Notes: a model not told the origin generated them from the sequence alone. Counted from the stretch's first letter, positions 1-7,581 are shown. The stretch: 37,496 bases of DNA from a bacterium (GCA_029548485.1 JAKPNH010000009.1:1-37496), one strand, 5' to 3'. Made by a program: numbers and translations.

Positions 1-1770
1 GCCGACAAATGCACCAACATAGCTTCTTCCAACCAATGTCTCGTCAACGAACAAAATAAGGGTCTCTGGTCAGGTTCCTGCGAAGGAGGCTCCGGAAACT
101 TCTACAAATGCTGCTGCAACAACCAAACCAACAGTCCGGTATCTTCGGTTCCGTATTACGGGGAGACGAACGACAATTACCCTCCTCCCGAAGGAGTCTG
201 TCCAATAGGAAGCCGCAGAGAATGGAGGAACGGAGCCGAGATCAACCCCAACGAATGCGCCAATATCTGTAATCCACCTCCTCCGCCTGATCCTACCGCT
301 CCTCTTTTTTGTGATTTATCGCAAAACTGTAAATACGGAACTCTCGAAGAACTTGGTGTTTCTCCGGTTCTTGCCACCACTTTCGAACAAGGCGGAAGTT
401 TGAGATCCGGATTGACAAAGTCGGAATGCAATTATCTTTGCGACGACGTGTATGTCTGTAAAGATTCGGTTCCGGTTTCGGTCAAGGGTAAATACACGGA
501 CCCCGATGACTGCGTCTCCGGAGAAGGAGTGTATTGTTTCAAAAGCGGAGACCGCATCTACGAACAATGCCTTTCCGAGGGAGTCTCTCCGGACCAATTC
601 GCCTATTATTATTGCTCCAGCCCTTCGTATGATTGCAACAAAACTTTCCAGACTTTTTCCGATCTGGAATCCTGCGAAAACACCGTACGCGGGAAATGCT
701 ATCGCATGAGCGATAGCTGCGAAGCCGAATGTCCTCCGGAGGGGCTTAGCCAATATCATTGGTGCAATCCCATGGGCGGATGCTCGAGCGGGAATTATCT
801 GTCGGAAGAAGAATGCGAACAAGGCGGCGAAGGAAGGGTTTGTTATTCGGATTTCGGATCTTGTTTTGCCGCTTGTGGGTCTTCAAGTTCCGATATAATT
901 TCCTGCGATTTTCCGGATACGGGCCCTGGCAACGACATCTCGGTTGACCTCGAAGCCGATCCGCAATGCGTTCCCGTAAGATCTGCGAATTACCAATCAA
1001 ATCTTTCTTGGAAAATCGATGTTGGTAACAGTTGCGGCGAGGGCGAAGAACCCACCAACAACAATTTCTCCTGTACAGCCTGCAACATGCCTACTCCGAC
1101 TGCTTTGACCGGGAGTACCACGGTTTCTCCGACGAGAACCACCGAATACGGTATTTCCTGCACCAGAGCTTCTTACAGGTGCTGTTGGGAAGAGAATGAG
1201 GACTACAGCTGCAATTGCGTCGGAGAAGGAGAAGAAAGGATTTGCCAAACCTGCACCCGTGAAATCACCGTCTGCGACGACGGGCACGGTGCTTCCACGG
1301 GAACGGCCAAAACAACGATAAGAGTGGTTCCAACACCCGTTATCCAAAGCTTCACCGCCAATCCGGTGGATATCCTTTATATCGCGGAAGACAAGGTGGG
1401 CGAATCCGGATACAATAAGCCCTCGACTCTTAGCTGGATTTCTTTGGCGGAACAGTTCAGCTTTCCGATAACGATTTCCTGCGCCATAACCAGAGACGAC
1501 GGAGGCTTGGAGTTTGTCAGTCAGAGTCAAAACGATTCCCGGCCGGTTTCTCCTTCGAGAACCACCGTTTATACGCTTCAATGCCGGAACAGCGATAGCG
1601 AAGAACCGGAAACTTGCTATGCGGACTCGGAGGCGGAAAACGCGACCGTCAGGGTATTCGGGGCGGGTATAGAAGAACTGGGGCCGCAGCCTGAACCGCA
1701 GACTTATCTTGAGGGGTTCGGCAAAAAGATCGGTCAGATCATCGACGGGTTTTGGAATCTTTCCGAGTAG
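1..1770 (+). CDS. Cys-rich secreted protein with Ig-like repeats (5' partial)
   Basis: The reading frame is open from the first base, so this is the last 589 residues of a longer protein whose start and any signal peptide lie outside the window. The first two thirds are very rich in cysteine (short Cys clusters spaced by acidic and Ser-rich segments), as expected of an exported, disulfide-stabilised surface protein. Two repeats near residues 320-380 and 435-550 share the pattern Pro-x-Ile-x-Ser-Phe, 'LSW', a Cys pair and 'VSPSRTTVYTLQC' or 'VSPTRTTEYGISC'. This resembles the Ig-like repeat common in CPR surface proteins. The C-terminus is hydrophilic with no anchor visible. The family fit is from pattern recognition; the function (adhesion, pilus or wall contact) is unknown. 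A terminator follows immediately. Confidence 0.75.
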   Translation, partial: ADKCTNIASSNQCLVNEQNKGLWSGSCEGGSGNFYKCCCNNQTNSPVSSVPYYGETNDNYPPPEGVCPIGSRREWRNGAEINPNECANICNPPPPPDPTAPLFCDLSQNCKYGTLEELGVSPVLATTFEQGGSLRSGLTKSECNYLCDDVYVCKDSVPVSVKGKYTDPDDCVSGEGVYCFKSGDRIYEQCLSEGVSPDQFAYYYCSSPSYDCNKTFQTFSDLESCENTVRGKCYRMSDSCEAECPPEGLSQYHWCNPMGGCSSGNYLSEEECEQGGEGRVCYSDFGSCFAACGSSSSDIISCDFPDTGPGNDISVDLEADPQCVPVRSANYQSNLSWKIDVGNSCGEGEEPTNNNFSCTACNMPTPTALTGSTTVSPTRTTEYGISCTRASYRCCWEENEDYSCNCVGEGEERICQTCTREITVCDDGHGASTGTAKTTIRVVPTPVIQSFTANPVDILYIAEDKVGESGYNKPSTLSWISLAEQFSFPITISCAITRDDGGLEFVSQSQNDSRPVSPSRTTVYTLQCRNSDSEEPETCYADSEAENATVRVFGAGIEELGPQPEPQTYLEGFGKKIGQIIDGFWNLSE

Positions 1771-1781
1771 GGGAAACGCTC

Positions 1782-1807
1782 AAATCCTGCGAAAAGCGGG
1801 ATTTTTG
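1782..1807 (+). terminator. Rho-independent terminator after the Cys-rich gene
   Basis: A 9-bp stem (1782-1790 with 1796-1804, one G-T pair) closes a GAAAA loop and runs into a short T tract. It separates the surface-protein gene from tpiA, whose -10 element begins two bases downstream. Confidence 0.75.
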
Positions 1808-1808
1808 T

Positions 1809-1814
1809 TATACT
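1809..1814 (+). promoter_or_regulatory. -10 element of tpiA, predicted leaderless start
   Basis: TATACT ends 7 nt before the tpiA ATG at 1822. With transcription normally starting about 6-8 nt after the -10, the mRNA would begin at or next to the start codon. No Shine-Dalgarno sequence is present. Confidence 0.6.
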
Positions 1815-1821
1815 TAACATT

Positions 1822-2571
1822 ATGAAAAAACTGATTGTCGCGAATTGGAAGATGAATCCGGAGACGATTGCGGATGCCAGGTCTTTGCTTAGCCGGTCTC
1901 TCGCGGCAGCGTCTAAAAACAAATCGATTGATTTTTTGGCAGCCGTGCCGGCGCCTTTTCTGGCCGATGCGGTGTTCAAAAAACGAGCCAAATATCTGGC
2001 TGGGCAGAACGTTTCTTGGGGGCAAAACGGGGCTTTGACCGGAGAGTTTTCCGCTAAAATGCTTTATTCCTTGGGAGTGAAATACGCGATCGTGGGCCAT
2101 TCCGAGCGCCGGGAATATTTTTTCGAGAACGAAGAGATCATCGCCAAGAAGATCCGCAGCTGTTTCGAAGCCGGAATAAGGCCCATTCTTTGCCTCGGCG
2201 AATCGACAGCCATCAGGCGGAAGGGCTTGGATCTCGTCAAAATATATCTCAAAGACCAACTGCGGCAGATCATCGCCGGAATAGAGCACAGCTTTATACC
2301 CAAGATCATTTTTGTCTATGAACCGGTTTGGGCCGTCGGAGCGGAAGAGCCCGACGACCCGGAAAGCAGCGCCGAACTCATAAGCCATATGAAATCGACG
2401 CTCAATGAATTCTTCGGAGTCCCGAAATCAAAAGTGCTCTACGGAGGATCGGTCGACAGCTCGAATATCCGCGAGATTTTGGCCAAAAAGCCGGTTGACG
2501 GGGCTCTCGTCGGCCGGGCGAGCATCGACCCCGCGGAATTAACAAAACTCGTCAAAAATGCTAAAATATAA
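1822..2571 (+). CDS. tpiA: Triose-phosphate isomerase
   Basis: Cytosolic TIM-barrel enzyme interconverting dihydroxyacetone phosphate and glyceraldehyde 3-phosphate in glycolysis. At 249 residues it has the usual family length. The catalytic set is intact: Asn8/Lys10 in 'NWKMN', His93 in 'GHSERREYF' and Glu167 in 'YEPVWAVG'; 'LYGGSV' near the C-terminus binds phosphate. The loop after Glu167 reads 'AEEPDDPESS' rather than the common 'TGKTA'. The ATG at 1822 gives the canonical N-terminus and sits 7 nt after a -10 box. The SIMPL gene follows after 2 nt and pgk lies 1 kb further, so two glycolytic genes are close but under separate promoters. Confidence 0.97.
   Translation: MKKLIVANWKMNPETIADARSLLSRSLAAASKNKSIDFLAAVPAPFLADAVFKKRAKYLAGQNVSWGQNGALTGEFSAKMLYSLGVKYAIVGHSERREYFFENEEIIAKKIRSCFEAGIRPILCLGESTAIRRKGLDLVKIYLKDQLRQIIAGIEHSFIPKIIFVYEPVWAVGAEEPDDPESSAELISHMKSTLNEFFGVPKSKVLYGGSVDSSNIREILAKKPVDGALVGRASIDPAELTKLVKNAKI
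2562..2567 (+). promoter_or_regulatory. Possible internal -10 for the SIMPL gene
   Basis: TAAAAT inside the last codons of tpiA ends 6 nt before the SIMPL ATG at 2574, the same spacing as at tpiA and pgk. It could be chance in an A-rich end of a gene, since the SIMPL gene can also be read through from tpiA. Confidence 0.35.
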
Positions 2572-2573
2572 AC

Positions 2574-3350
2574 ATGGATACAAAAACAGCAGATAAAGAC
2601 AAATTTCATTATAAGAATTACAAGGTCAAGATGATCTTGAGCTTGTCTCTGGTGATTCTGGTTTTCGCCGGGGTTTTTGCCTTGACCGAATGGGGCAAAA
2701 GCCTGACGCCGGCGAGAACGATCACCGTGAGCGCGGACAGCAAAGTGGCCATCGCGCCCGATCTCGCGGAAATCTCCTTCTCGGTCATCACCGAAGGAAC
2801 GAATCCGACCTTGATCCAAACTCAGAATACGACCAAGATGAACGCCGCCATTCAGTACGTCAAGGAAAAGGGGATCGAAGCCAAGGACATCAAGACGTCC
2901 AATTACAATCTCCAACCGAAATACGAATACGACCGCATCACGAGAACGACCTATATCAGCGGCTACACCTTGACCCAGACGGCCATCGTCAAGATCCGCG
3001 ATCTTTCCAGAATCGCGGAAATCGTCGCCGGTCTTCCCGGATTGGGCGTGAACGAGATCAGCTCGGTCAGGTTCAGCATCGAGGATCCGGACAAATTCTT
3101 GGCCGATACGAGGAAAGAAGCCTTTGAAAAAGCCTTCGATAAAGCCAAAGCCATGGCTTCGATGAACCGCGTTTCCCTGGGCAAAGTGGTGGGCTTTAGC
3201 GAAAGCACCGGCAGTTATGTCCGTTACGATTACGCCTTGGAAAAAGCGCCGCTTGCGAGTATGGGAGGAGCCGCGGCGCCGACGCCGACCATCGAACCCG
3301 GATCAGAAGAAATCACCGTTTATGTCACCGTCAGATATGAGATTAAGTAA
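2574..3350 (+). CDS. SIMPL domain (DUF541) membrane-anchored protein
   Basis: 258 residues. A cytoplasmic head (about 1-18) is followed by one transmembrane segment (about 20-40, 'ILSLSLVILVFAGVFAL') and a large extracytoplasmic domain. The domain opens with 'RTITVSADSKVAIAPDLAEISFSV' split over a strand pair, then 'KDIKTSNYNLQPKYEYD' and 'GYTLTQTAIVKIRD', which are the hallmarks of the SIMPL/DUF541 family (E. coli YggE-like). The biochemical role of the family is poorly defined. The C-terminus ends in 'ITVYVTVRYEIK'. It is 2 nt downstream of tpiA and overlaps a 30-codon membrane ORF at its 3' end. Confidence 0.9.
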   Translation: MDTKTADKDKFHYKNYKVKMILSLSLVILVFAGVFALTEWGKSLTPARTITVSADSKVAIAPDLAEISFSVITEGTNPTLIQTQNTTKMNAAIQYVKEKGIEAKDIKTSNYNLQPKYEYDRITRTTYISGYTLTQTAIVKIRDLSRIAEIVAGLPGLGVNEISSVRFSIEDPDKFLADTRKEAFEKAFDKAKAMASMNRVSLGKVVGFSESTGSYVRYDYALEKAPLASMGGAAAPTPTIEPGSEEITVYVTVRYEIK

Positions 3351-3429
3351 GAGAAACAAACAAATCTTCAACAAAATAGTCATCGTCTTCATCGTTATCG
3401 CCTTTCTAATTCCGCTTGCTTTCAGGTGA
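3337..3429 (+). CDS. Tiny single-pass membrane protein (30 aa)
   Basis: A 30-codon ORF begins inside the SIMPL gene (14-nt overlap, different frame) and encodes a basic head 'MRLSKRNKQIFNK' and one hydrophobic helix 'IVIVFIVIAFLIPLAF' ending in Arg. The positive-inside pattern, the translational overlap and the clean TM helix argue for a real gene. No homologue name can be given. Together with the 45- and 47-codon ORFs at 29267 and 22168 it belongs to a set of very small membrane or helix proteins in this window. Confidence 0.6.
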   Translation: MRLSKRNKQIFNKIVIVFIVIAFLIPLAFR

Positions 3430-3434
3430 AGCTA

Positions 3435-3463
3435 TTGACATTCGAGAAAAAAGAGAGTATCAT
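3435..3463 (+). promoter_or_regulatory. Strong promoter of the orphan small RNA
   Basis: A perfect -35 TTGACA (3435-3440), a 17-bp spacer and -10 TATCAT (3458-3463). It is among the best sigma-70-type matches in the window, yet no ORF starts before the terminator about 55 bp downstream. Confidence 0.75.
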
Positions 3464-3468
3464 CTGGT

Positions 3469-3548
3469 TAGCGAGTGCATAGGCTTTATGCCGGTGCGCC
3501 CGAAAGACTATTTGGATCCCGCCTTTTATTATTGAGGCGGGATTTTTT
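3469..3548 (+). ncRNA. Orphan small RNA, about 80 nt (candidate)
   Basis: Transcription from the 3435-3463 promoter would give about 80 nt ending in a textbook terminator. The body holds a hairpin GCATA/TATGC with loop GGCTT (about 3476-3490), extended below an internal loop by GCG/CGC. It has no convincing ORF. It does not carry the GGAA-tetraloop signature of SRP RNA, a tRNA fold, or a riboswitch core that I recognise. pgk has its own -10 box after the terminator, so this is probably a stand-alone sRNA and not a pgk leader, although an attenuated leader remains possible. Confidence 0.55.
3516..3548 (+). terminator. Terminator of the orphan small RNA
   Basis: An 8-bp GC-rich stem ATCCCGCC/GGCGGGAT (3516-3523 with 3536-3543) encloses a 12-nt AT-rich loop and is followed by six T's. 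Confidence 0.85.
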
Positions 3549-3579
3549 GTCCGATTTCGTCGCCATGAGGCTTTTGGAT

Positions 3580-3585
3580 TATAAT
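3580..3585 (+). promoter_or_regulatory. -10 element of pgk, predicted leaderless start
   Basis: A perfect TATAAT ends 6 nt before the pgk ATG at 3592. No good -35 lies 17 bp upstream and there is no Shine-Dalgarno sequence, so pgk mRNA probably starts at the ATG. Confidence 0.65.
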
Positions 3586-3591
3586 TAATCC

Positions 3592-4665
3592 ATGATCGCG
3601 ATTTTGCGGATCAATCTCGATATCGAACCGGACGAATTCAAACATTCTTTGCGTTTGCGGCTGGCCGTGGAAGAAATGAAAAAGCTTCTCCGGCGCTACG
3701 AAAAAATCGTTGTTTTGAGCCACCGCGGCCGTCCCGCGAAGCCGGATAAAAGACTCAGCTTGAAACTATCGAAGGAATTTTTGGAATCCGGGATTCGAAA
3801 AAAGATCGTCTTTTTCGAAGATTTCGATTTCGAGAAAATCGCCCGTAAGATAAACTCGTCTCCCGAACGGGTTTTCATGCTCGAGAACCTGCGTTTCCTG
3901 AAAGGCGAAACCGAGAACGACCCGAAGCTCGCCAAAATCCTGGCATCTTTGGGAGATGTTTTTATTAACGACGATTTCGCTTCGAGCCATCGGAAAAACG
4001 CCTCGATTTACGGCATTGTCGGTTTCGCCAAGAAATCCGTTTTGGGCGGAATCGTGAAATCCGAAATAAAACACCTTGAAGCGATCCGCGAAAACCCCGG
4101 AAAACCTTTGGTTTTGATCGTGGGCGGCGCCAAAATATCGGACAAGCTCGGAATTATCGAAAAATTCATCGGAGAAGCCGAATACGCGCTTACCGGAGGC
4201 GGGGTGGCCAATACTTTTCTCAAAGCCGCCGGGATTCCGGTCAAAAAATCGCTCGTCGAAAACAACATGGTTTCCAAAGCCCGGAAGTTCCTGAAATCCG
4301 GAAAAATCGTCATTCCCGCGGATTACCGCGAACGCGGCGGCGAGATACTCGATATCGGCCCGAAAACGGAAAAAATCTACCGGGACATTATTTTGAAAGC
4401 GCGAACCATTGTCTGGGCCGGACCGCTCGGATATGTCGAAGATCCCAAGTTCGCCAGGGGTTCGATCGCGGTTCTGAGAGCGATCGTCAAAACCAAGGGC
4501 CGGGCGGTGATCGGCGGAGGAGACACCACGGCTCTGGCGCTGAAGCACGGTTTCCGGAAGAAAAACGGCTTTCTTTCGACCGGCGGCGGAGCCATGCTCG
4601 AATATCTGGCCGGAAAAAGGCTTCCGGGAATAGAAATCATCGATCGGAAACAAAAACAACCATGA
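3592..4665 (+). CDS. pgk: Phosphoglycerate kinase, short form
   Basis: Makes ATP from 1,3-bisphosphoglycerate in lower glycolysis. 357 residues, about 40 shorter than the usual 390-400, mostly through trimmed loops. Recognisable motifs: 'SHRGRP', 'ENLRF', 'INDDFASSHR', 'VGGAKISDKLG', 'WAGPLG', 'GGGDTTAL' and 'STGGGAMLEYLAGK'. One oddity: the N-terminal substrate motif, normally Arg-x-Asp-x-Asn, reads Arg6-Ile-Asn8-Leu-Asp10, so Asp and Asn are exchanged. The ATG fits the -10 spacing and gives the first beta strand. It overlaps the DHH gene by 4 nt (ATGA), so the two are probably co-translated with the downstream RNase H. Confidence 0.95.
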   Translation: MIAILRINLDIEPDEFKHSLRLRLAVEEMKKLLRRYEKIVVLSHRGRPAKPDKRLSLKLSKEFLESGIRKKIVFFEDFDFEKIARKINSSPERVFMLENLRFLKGETENDPKLAKILASLGDVFINDDFASSHRKNASIYGIVGFAKKSVLGGIVKSEIKHLEAIRENPGKPLVLIVGGAKISDKLGIIEKFIGEAEYALTGGGVANTFLKAAGIPVKKSLVENNMVSKARKFLKSGKIVIPADYRERGGEILDIGPKTEKIYRDIILKARTIVWAGPLGYVEDPKFARGSIAVLRAIVKTKGRAVIGGGDTTALALKHGFRKKNGFLSTGGGAMLEYLAGKRLPGIEIIDRKQKQP

Positions 4666-5495
4666 ACAAAAAAATCGTAGTCTTATATCACAAAGGTTGC
4701 AGCGACGGGTTCGGCGCCGCCTGGGTTTTGTGGAAAAAATTCAAGGACCGGGCGGTCTATTGGCCCATGGAATACCAAGTTCCTCCGCCGGCCATCCTGA
4801 AATCCGCTTCGGAGGTTTACATGGTGGATTTCGGTTTTCCCGCGGAAACCATGAAAACCCTGGCTTCGAAATACAAGATCACGGCCATCGATCACCATCA
4901 AAGCCAAAAACAGGCGATCAAATTCGCCGAGGAGTGGGTTTTCGACATCAAGCATTCGGCCGCGGTGCTTGCCTGGAGTTACCTGAATCCGAAAAAGCCG
5001 ACGCCGGAGCTTTTGAAAAGGATCGAAGATATCGATCTTTGGAAATTCAAGATAAAAGACACCAAAGAAGCCATGGCCTGGCTTGAATCGCACGAACAGG
5101 ATTTCAAGCTTTGGGACAAATTGATGTGGGATTTCGAAAACCCGAAAAAGCGCTCGGTTTTCCTGAAGGAAGGAGCGGCCATACTCCGCTACCAGGGACA
5201 GAAAATCAAAGAATTGAGCGATTCGGCCGTGCCGGCGGTTTTTGAAGGCAGGAAAGCCATGGTCGTCAATTCTCCGGTTTTGGCTTCGGAGATCGGCAAC
5301 CGGCTGGCCTCGAAAGAAGGCCGGGTGGCCATTATCTGGTCGAATAAAAACAAAAAAGTTTTCGTTTCCCTGCGGTCGGTCGGGCAGACCGACGTTTCCG
5401 AACTCGCCAAGCGCTACGGCGGAGGAGGGCACAAACACGCCGCCGGATTCGGATTCAAGGCCGCGAACAATCAATTTCCATGGAAAACAGACTAA
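4662..5495 (+). CDS. DHH/DHHA1 family phosphoesterase
   Basis: 277 residues. The DHH domain has 'HKGCSDGFGAA' (His10, Asp15), 'VDF' (Asp56) and 'DHH' at 77-79, which together bind two Mn ions. The C-terminal DHHA1 part has 'RYGGGGHKHAAGF'. The family includes nano-RNases, cyclic-dinucleotide phosphodiesterases and exopolyphosphatases; the sequence alone does not say which substrate is used here. It sits between pgk (4-nt overlap) and RNase HI (16-nt overlap), so a role in nucleic-acid turnover, for instance degrading short oligoribonucleotides, is a reasonable inference. Confidence 0.88.
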   Translation: MNKKIVVLYHKGCSDGFGAAWVLWKKFKDRAVYWPMEYQVPPPAILKSASEVYMVDFGFPAETMKTLASKYKITAIDHHQSQKQAIKFAEEWVFDIKHSAAVLAWSYLNPKKPTPELLKRIEDIDLWKFKIKDTKEAMAWLESHEQDFKLWDKLMWDFENPKKRSVFLKEGAAILRYQGQKIKELSDSAVPAVFEGRKAMVVNSPVLASEIGNRLASKEGRVAIIWSNKNKKVFVSLRSVGQTDVSELAKRYGGGGHKHAAGFGFKAANNQFPWKTD

Positions 5496-5884
5496 TCATT
5501 AATTGCGACGGAGGGAGCCGGGGAAACCCGGGGCCGGCCGCCATCGGCGCGGTCGTCGGGTTAAAAGAGTACGCCGAGAAAATCGGACGGACAACCAATA
5601 ACGTGGCCGAATGGACCAGCCTTGTTTTTTCCATGAAAAAAGCCAAGCAGATTCTCGGCAAAGCCAAAGCCAAACAGACCGTTCTCGAGATACGGATGGA
5701 CAGCGAATTGGTGATCAAACAAGTGAACGGCGAATATAAAATACTGAATCCCGATCTCCAGTCTTTGTTCATCGACGTCTGGAACTTGAAACAGGATTTC
5801 CAAAAAGCGGAATTCCGTCATGTTCCGAGAGAAGAGAATAAACGGGCCGATTACCTGGTGAATTTGGCTTTGGACAGCAAATAA
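5480..5884 (+). CDS. Ribonuclease HI family protein
   Basis: 134 residues, a single RNase H fold that cleaves RNA in RNA-DNA hybrids. Metal-binding acidic residues are visible in order: Asp in 'CDGGSRGNPG', Glu in 'NNVAEW', Asp in 'RMDSELV' and Asp in 'ENKRADYLVN', with the His of 'FRHVPREEN' in the expected place. The short basic-loop-free form resembles the YpdQ/archaeal-type RNase HI more than E. coli RnhA. It starts inside the DHH gene, implying translational coupling. RNase P RNA follows from its own promoter. Confidence 0.9.
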   Translation: MENRLIINCDGGSRGNPGPAAIGAVVGLKEYAEKIGRTTNNVAEWTSLVFSMKKAKQILGKAKAKQTVLEIRMDSELVIKQVNGEYKILNPDLQSLFIDVWNLKQDFQKAEFRHVPREENKRADYLVNLALDSK

Positions 5885-5899
5885 TACAGGCGCCTCTAG

Positions 5900-5928
5900 T
5901 TGACCGAAAGCCCGATTTGTGCTATATT
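5900..5928 (+). promoter_or_regulatory. Promoter of RNase P RNA
   Basis: TTGACC (5900-5905), a 17-bp spacer and TATATT (5923-5928). The predicted transcription start, about 5935, coincides with the first base of the P1 stem. Confidence 0.8.
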
Positions 5929-5934
5929 ACGATC

Positions 5935-6272
5935 GGTAATTCAGACGATTACTCTGTTTTAACAGACGGAGAGGAAAGTCCGGACTCTTTCCGCCGATGA
6001 GGCGGGAACACACCAGTTAAAAGCTGGCTGCCGAAAGGCAAGAGGTGCGAGCAGTGACGTCCCGAGCCGAAAGGCGAGGGAAGACCCGATCCCAAGCTCG
6101 ATGGTCTAATTCCGTTATAGGGATAAAAAGACGGAAGTGAAACGGCTAAATCCTTGTGGAGTGCAAGACCGCGCCCCCCGAGTCAATTCGAGGGGAGAGT
6201 CGCTTGAGCCCGAGAGCGATCGAGGGCCTAGATAAATGATCGTCCAAACAGAATCCGGCTTATGGATTGCCA
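5935..6272 (+). ncRNA. rnpB: RNase P RNA, bacterial type A
   Basis: The catalytic RNA that removes 5' leaders from pre-tRNAs. Conserved regions are clear: 'GAGGAAAGTCCGGACTC' (5971-5987; the 5' half of P4), 'GTGGAGTGCAAGACC' (about 6157-6171), 'CCTAGATAAATGATCGTC' (about 6227-6244) and 'ACAGAATCCGGCTTAT' (6248-6263; the 3' half of P4). The ends pair: 5935-5941 with 6265-6271, including G-T pairs, forming P1. Length is about 338 nt. It is bounded by a strong promoter and a 13-bp terminator hairpin, so it is an independent transcription unit. Ends are placed from P1 and could be off by a few bases. Confidence 0.96.
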
Positions 6273-6303
6273 AGACCCGCCTTGTAAACAAGGCGGGTCT
6301 TTT
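6272..6303 (+). terminator. Terminator of rnpB
   Basis: A perfect 13-bp stem (6272-6284 with 6289-6301) with a TAAA loop and trailing T's, directly after P1. It is the longest perfect terminator stem in the window. Confidence 0.92.
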
Positions 6304-6370
6304 ATGCCTAAAATGACAAGCTTGCCAAAGCAAAGGACATTCCCATTCGATAATAGAAAGGAGGGACATC

Positions 6371-7552
6371 TTGAGTATTGTCGAATTCGACGAAGAGCGG
6401 GCGGAGATAATATTCGATCTGCTGACGTATTTTTGGCGAATGGCGCGGCCGTTCATCAAACTTCCGCAAGATCGGATGATCCTCCCGACAAACGCCAGTC
6501 CTAGGGAAATCGCCAATTATCTCTACTTTTTGGCGATCGTCCAAAGGGGCGGAGTCATCAGTGACACCCCTTCGGACAGGATCCACGAGCTTTACGCCAA
6601 AAGACCGGATATTTTCGATCCGGTCGAAGTCGTGAAGCTGACTCGGGAAGAAATCCGGGCGATTCTCAATTCCGAGGACGATCCCAAACGGCCACTGGCT
6701 TACAAAATCGACGAATTCAGCGAAGCCTGGTTGAAAAACGCCGAGCTTCTTGTCGCCGAATTCGGAGCCAACGCCCTAAATCTCGTCGATGCGCCGGATT
6801 TTCTGTCAGCTTACGATCGAGTCAGAGGCCGACTTTACGGAATAAGGATGAAGATTTTTTCCTTGTTCGTAATCTGGCTTCAGGAGCGGGAATTGCTTTC
6901 GAGATTCCAAACGGTTCCGCCGCCGATCGATTTCCACGCTTTGAGGCTTTTGATGTCGACCGGCGTGGTCAAGACCGCCGGCCTCGAAGATTCGATTCCG
7001 GAACGGATCCGTTTGACCAAAGCCGCTGAAGAATATCCAATGTTGATCGACACACTTGTCGGCCGGCCGGGGATCAGGGTGAACGAACGCCTGACCGACG
7101 CCGTAGCCATCGGGTGCATGAAGCTTATCGAGGAATTCGGGTACACCCACCTCGACATCAATCCTGGAATGTGGACTTTTTCCAGGAACATGTGCTCCAA
7201 GGCCAAACAGAACGCCGTTTCCCGCCGCCACTCGCTCTTGCTCGATCCGGAAGTTTTGCGAACCGAGCCCGGGCTTTGGGGAAAAGCCAAAGATCCTTGC
7301 GAGGTCTGTATCATGGCCGAACATTGCGACCGAGTTTTCCCGTCGGAGCCGTATTACCGATTGGGTCTGCTTGTGCCGATTGTTCGGCTAAACCGTTCCG
7401 AGGGCTTGAGGCTTATTTATTACCCCAGAGAAGATTTAAGCGTCCGTTTCCGATCTCTTGTGAGATTTCTCACGCGGAACGGCAACGGAAAACACGCTGC
7501 CTCGAAAAAAGAAGCTCTGACGGAGCAATATTCTCTATTCATCGATCCTTGA
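6371..7552 (+). CDS. Possible HhH-GPD-like protein with a C-terminal Cys cluster
   Basis: 393 residues, mainly helical, cytosolic. I do not recognise it with certainty. The segment 'PPPIDFHALRLLMSTGV' (about 178-194) looks like the 'PVDVHVxRxxxRTG' stretch of helix-hairpin-helix DNA glycosylase-like proteins. Near the end is Cys310-x2-Cys313-x5-Cys319 ('CEVCIMAEHC'), the spacing of the last three Fe-S cysteines in endonuclease III; a fourth ligand could be the Cys of 'NMCSKAKQ' about 35 residues earlier. A repair or base-excision role is therefore possible but unproven. The start is TTG, chosen because 'AAAGGAGGGA' lies just upstream and frames the whole ORF. The gene is monocistronic with its own terminator. 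Confidence 0.5.
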   Translation: MSIVEFDEERAEIIFDLLTYFWRMARPFIKLPQDRMILPTNASPREIANYLYFLAIVQRGGVISDTPSDRIHELYAKRPDIFDPVEVVKLTREEIRAILNSEDDPKRPLAYKIDEFSEAWLKNAELLVAEFGANALNLVDAPDFLSAYDRVRGRLYGIRMKIFSLFVIWLQERELLSRFQTVPPPIDFHALRLLMSTGVVKTAGLEDSIPERIRLTKAAEEYPMLIDTLVGRPGIRVNERLTDAVAIGCMKLIEEFGYTHLDINPGMWTFSRNMCSKAKQNAVSRRHSLLLDPEVLRTEPGLWGKAKDPCEVCIMAEHCDRVFPSEPYYRLGLLVPIVRLNRSEGLRLIYYPREDLSVRFRSLVRFLTRNGNGKHAASKKEALTEQYSLFIDP

Positions 7553-7554
7553 AG

Positions 7555-7581
7555 GCCGTTCTCGCGAAAGAACGGCTTTTT
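7555..7581 (+). terminator. Terminator after the 6371-7552 gene
   Basis: Stem GCCGTTCT/AGAACGGC (7555-7562 with 7569-7576), loop CGCGAA, then five T's. It starts three bases after the stop codon. Confidence 0.88.

Noticed and set aside
3217-3429. 70-codon reading of the small membrane ORF
   Set aside because: The first 40 codons are an out-of-frame shadow of the SIMPL gene; only the last 30 codons from 3337 form a sensible TM protein.
6115-6516. 133-codon minus-strand ORF across the 3' half of RNase P RNA
   Set aside because: It is a shadow of rnpB, its terminator and the next gene.
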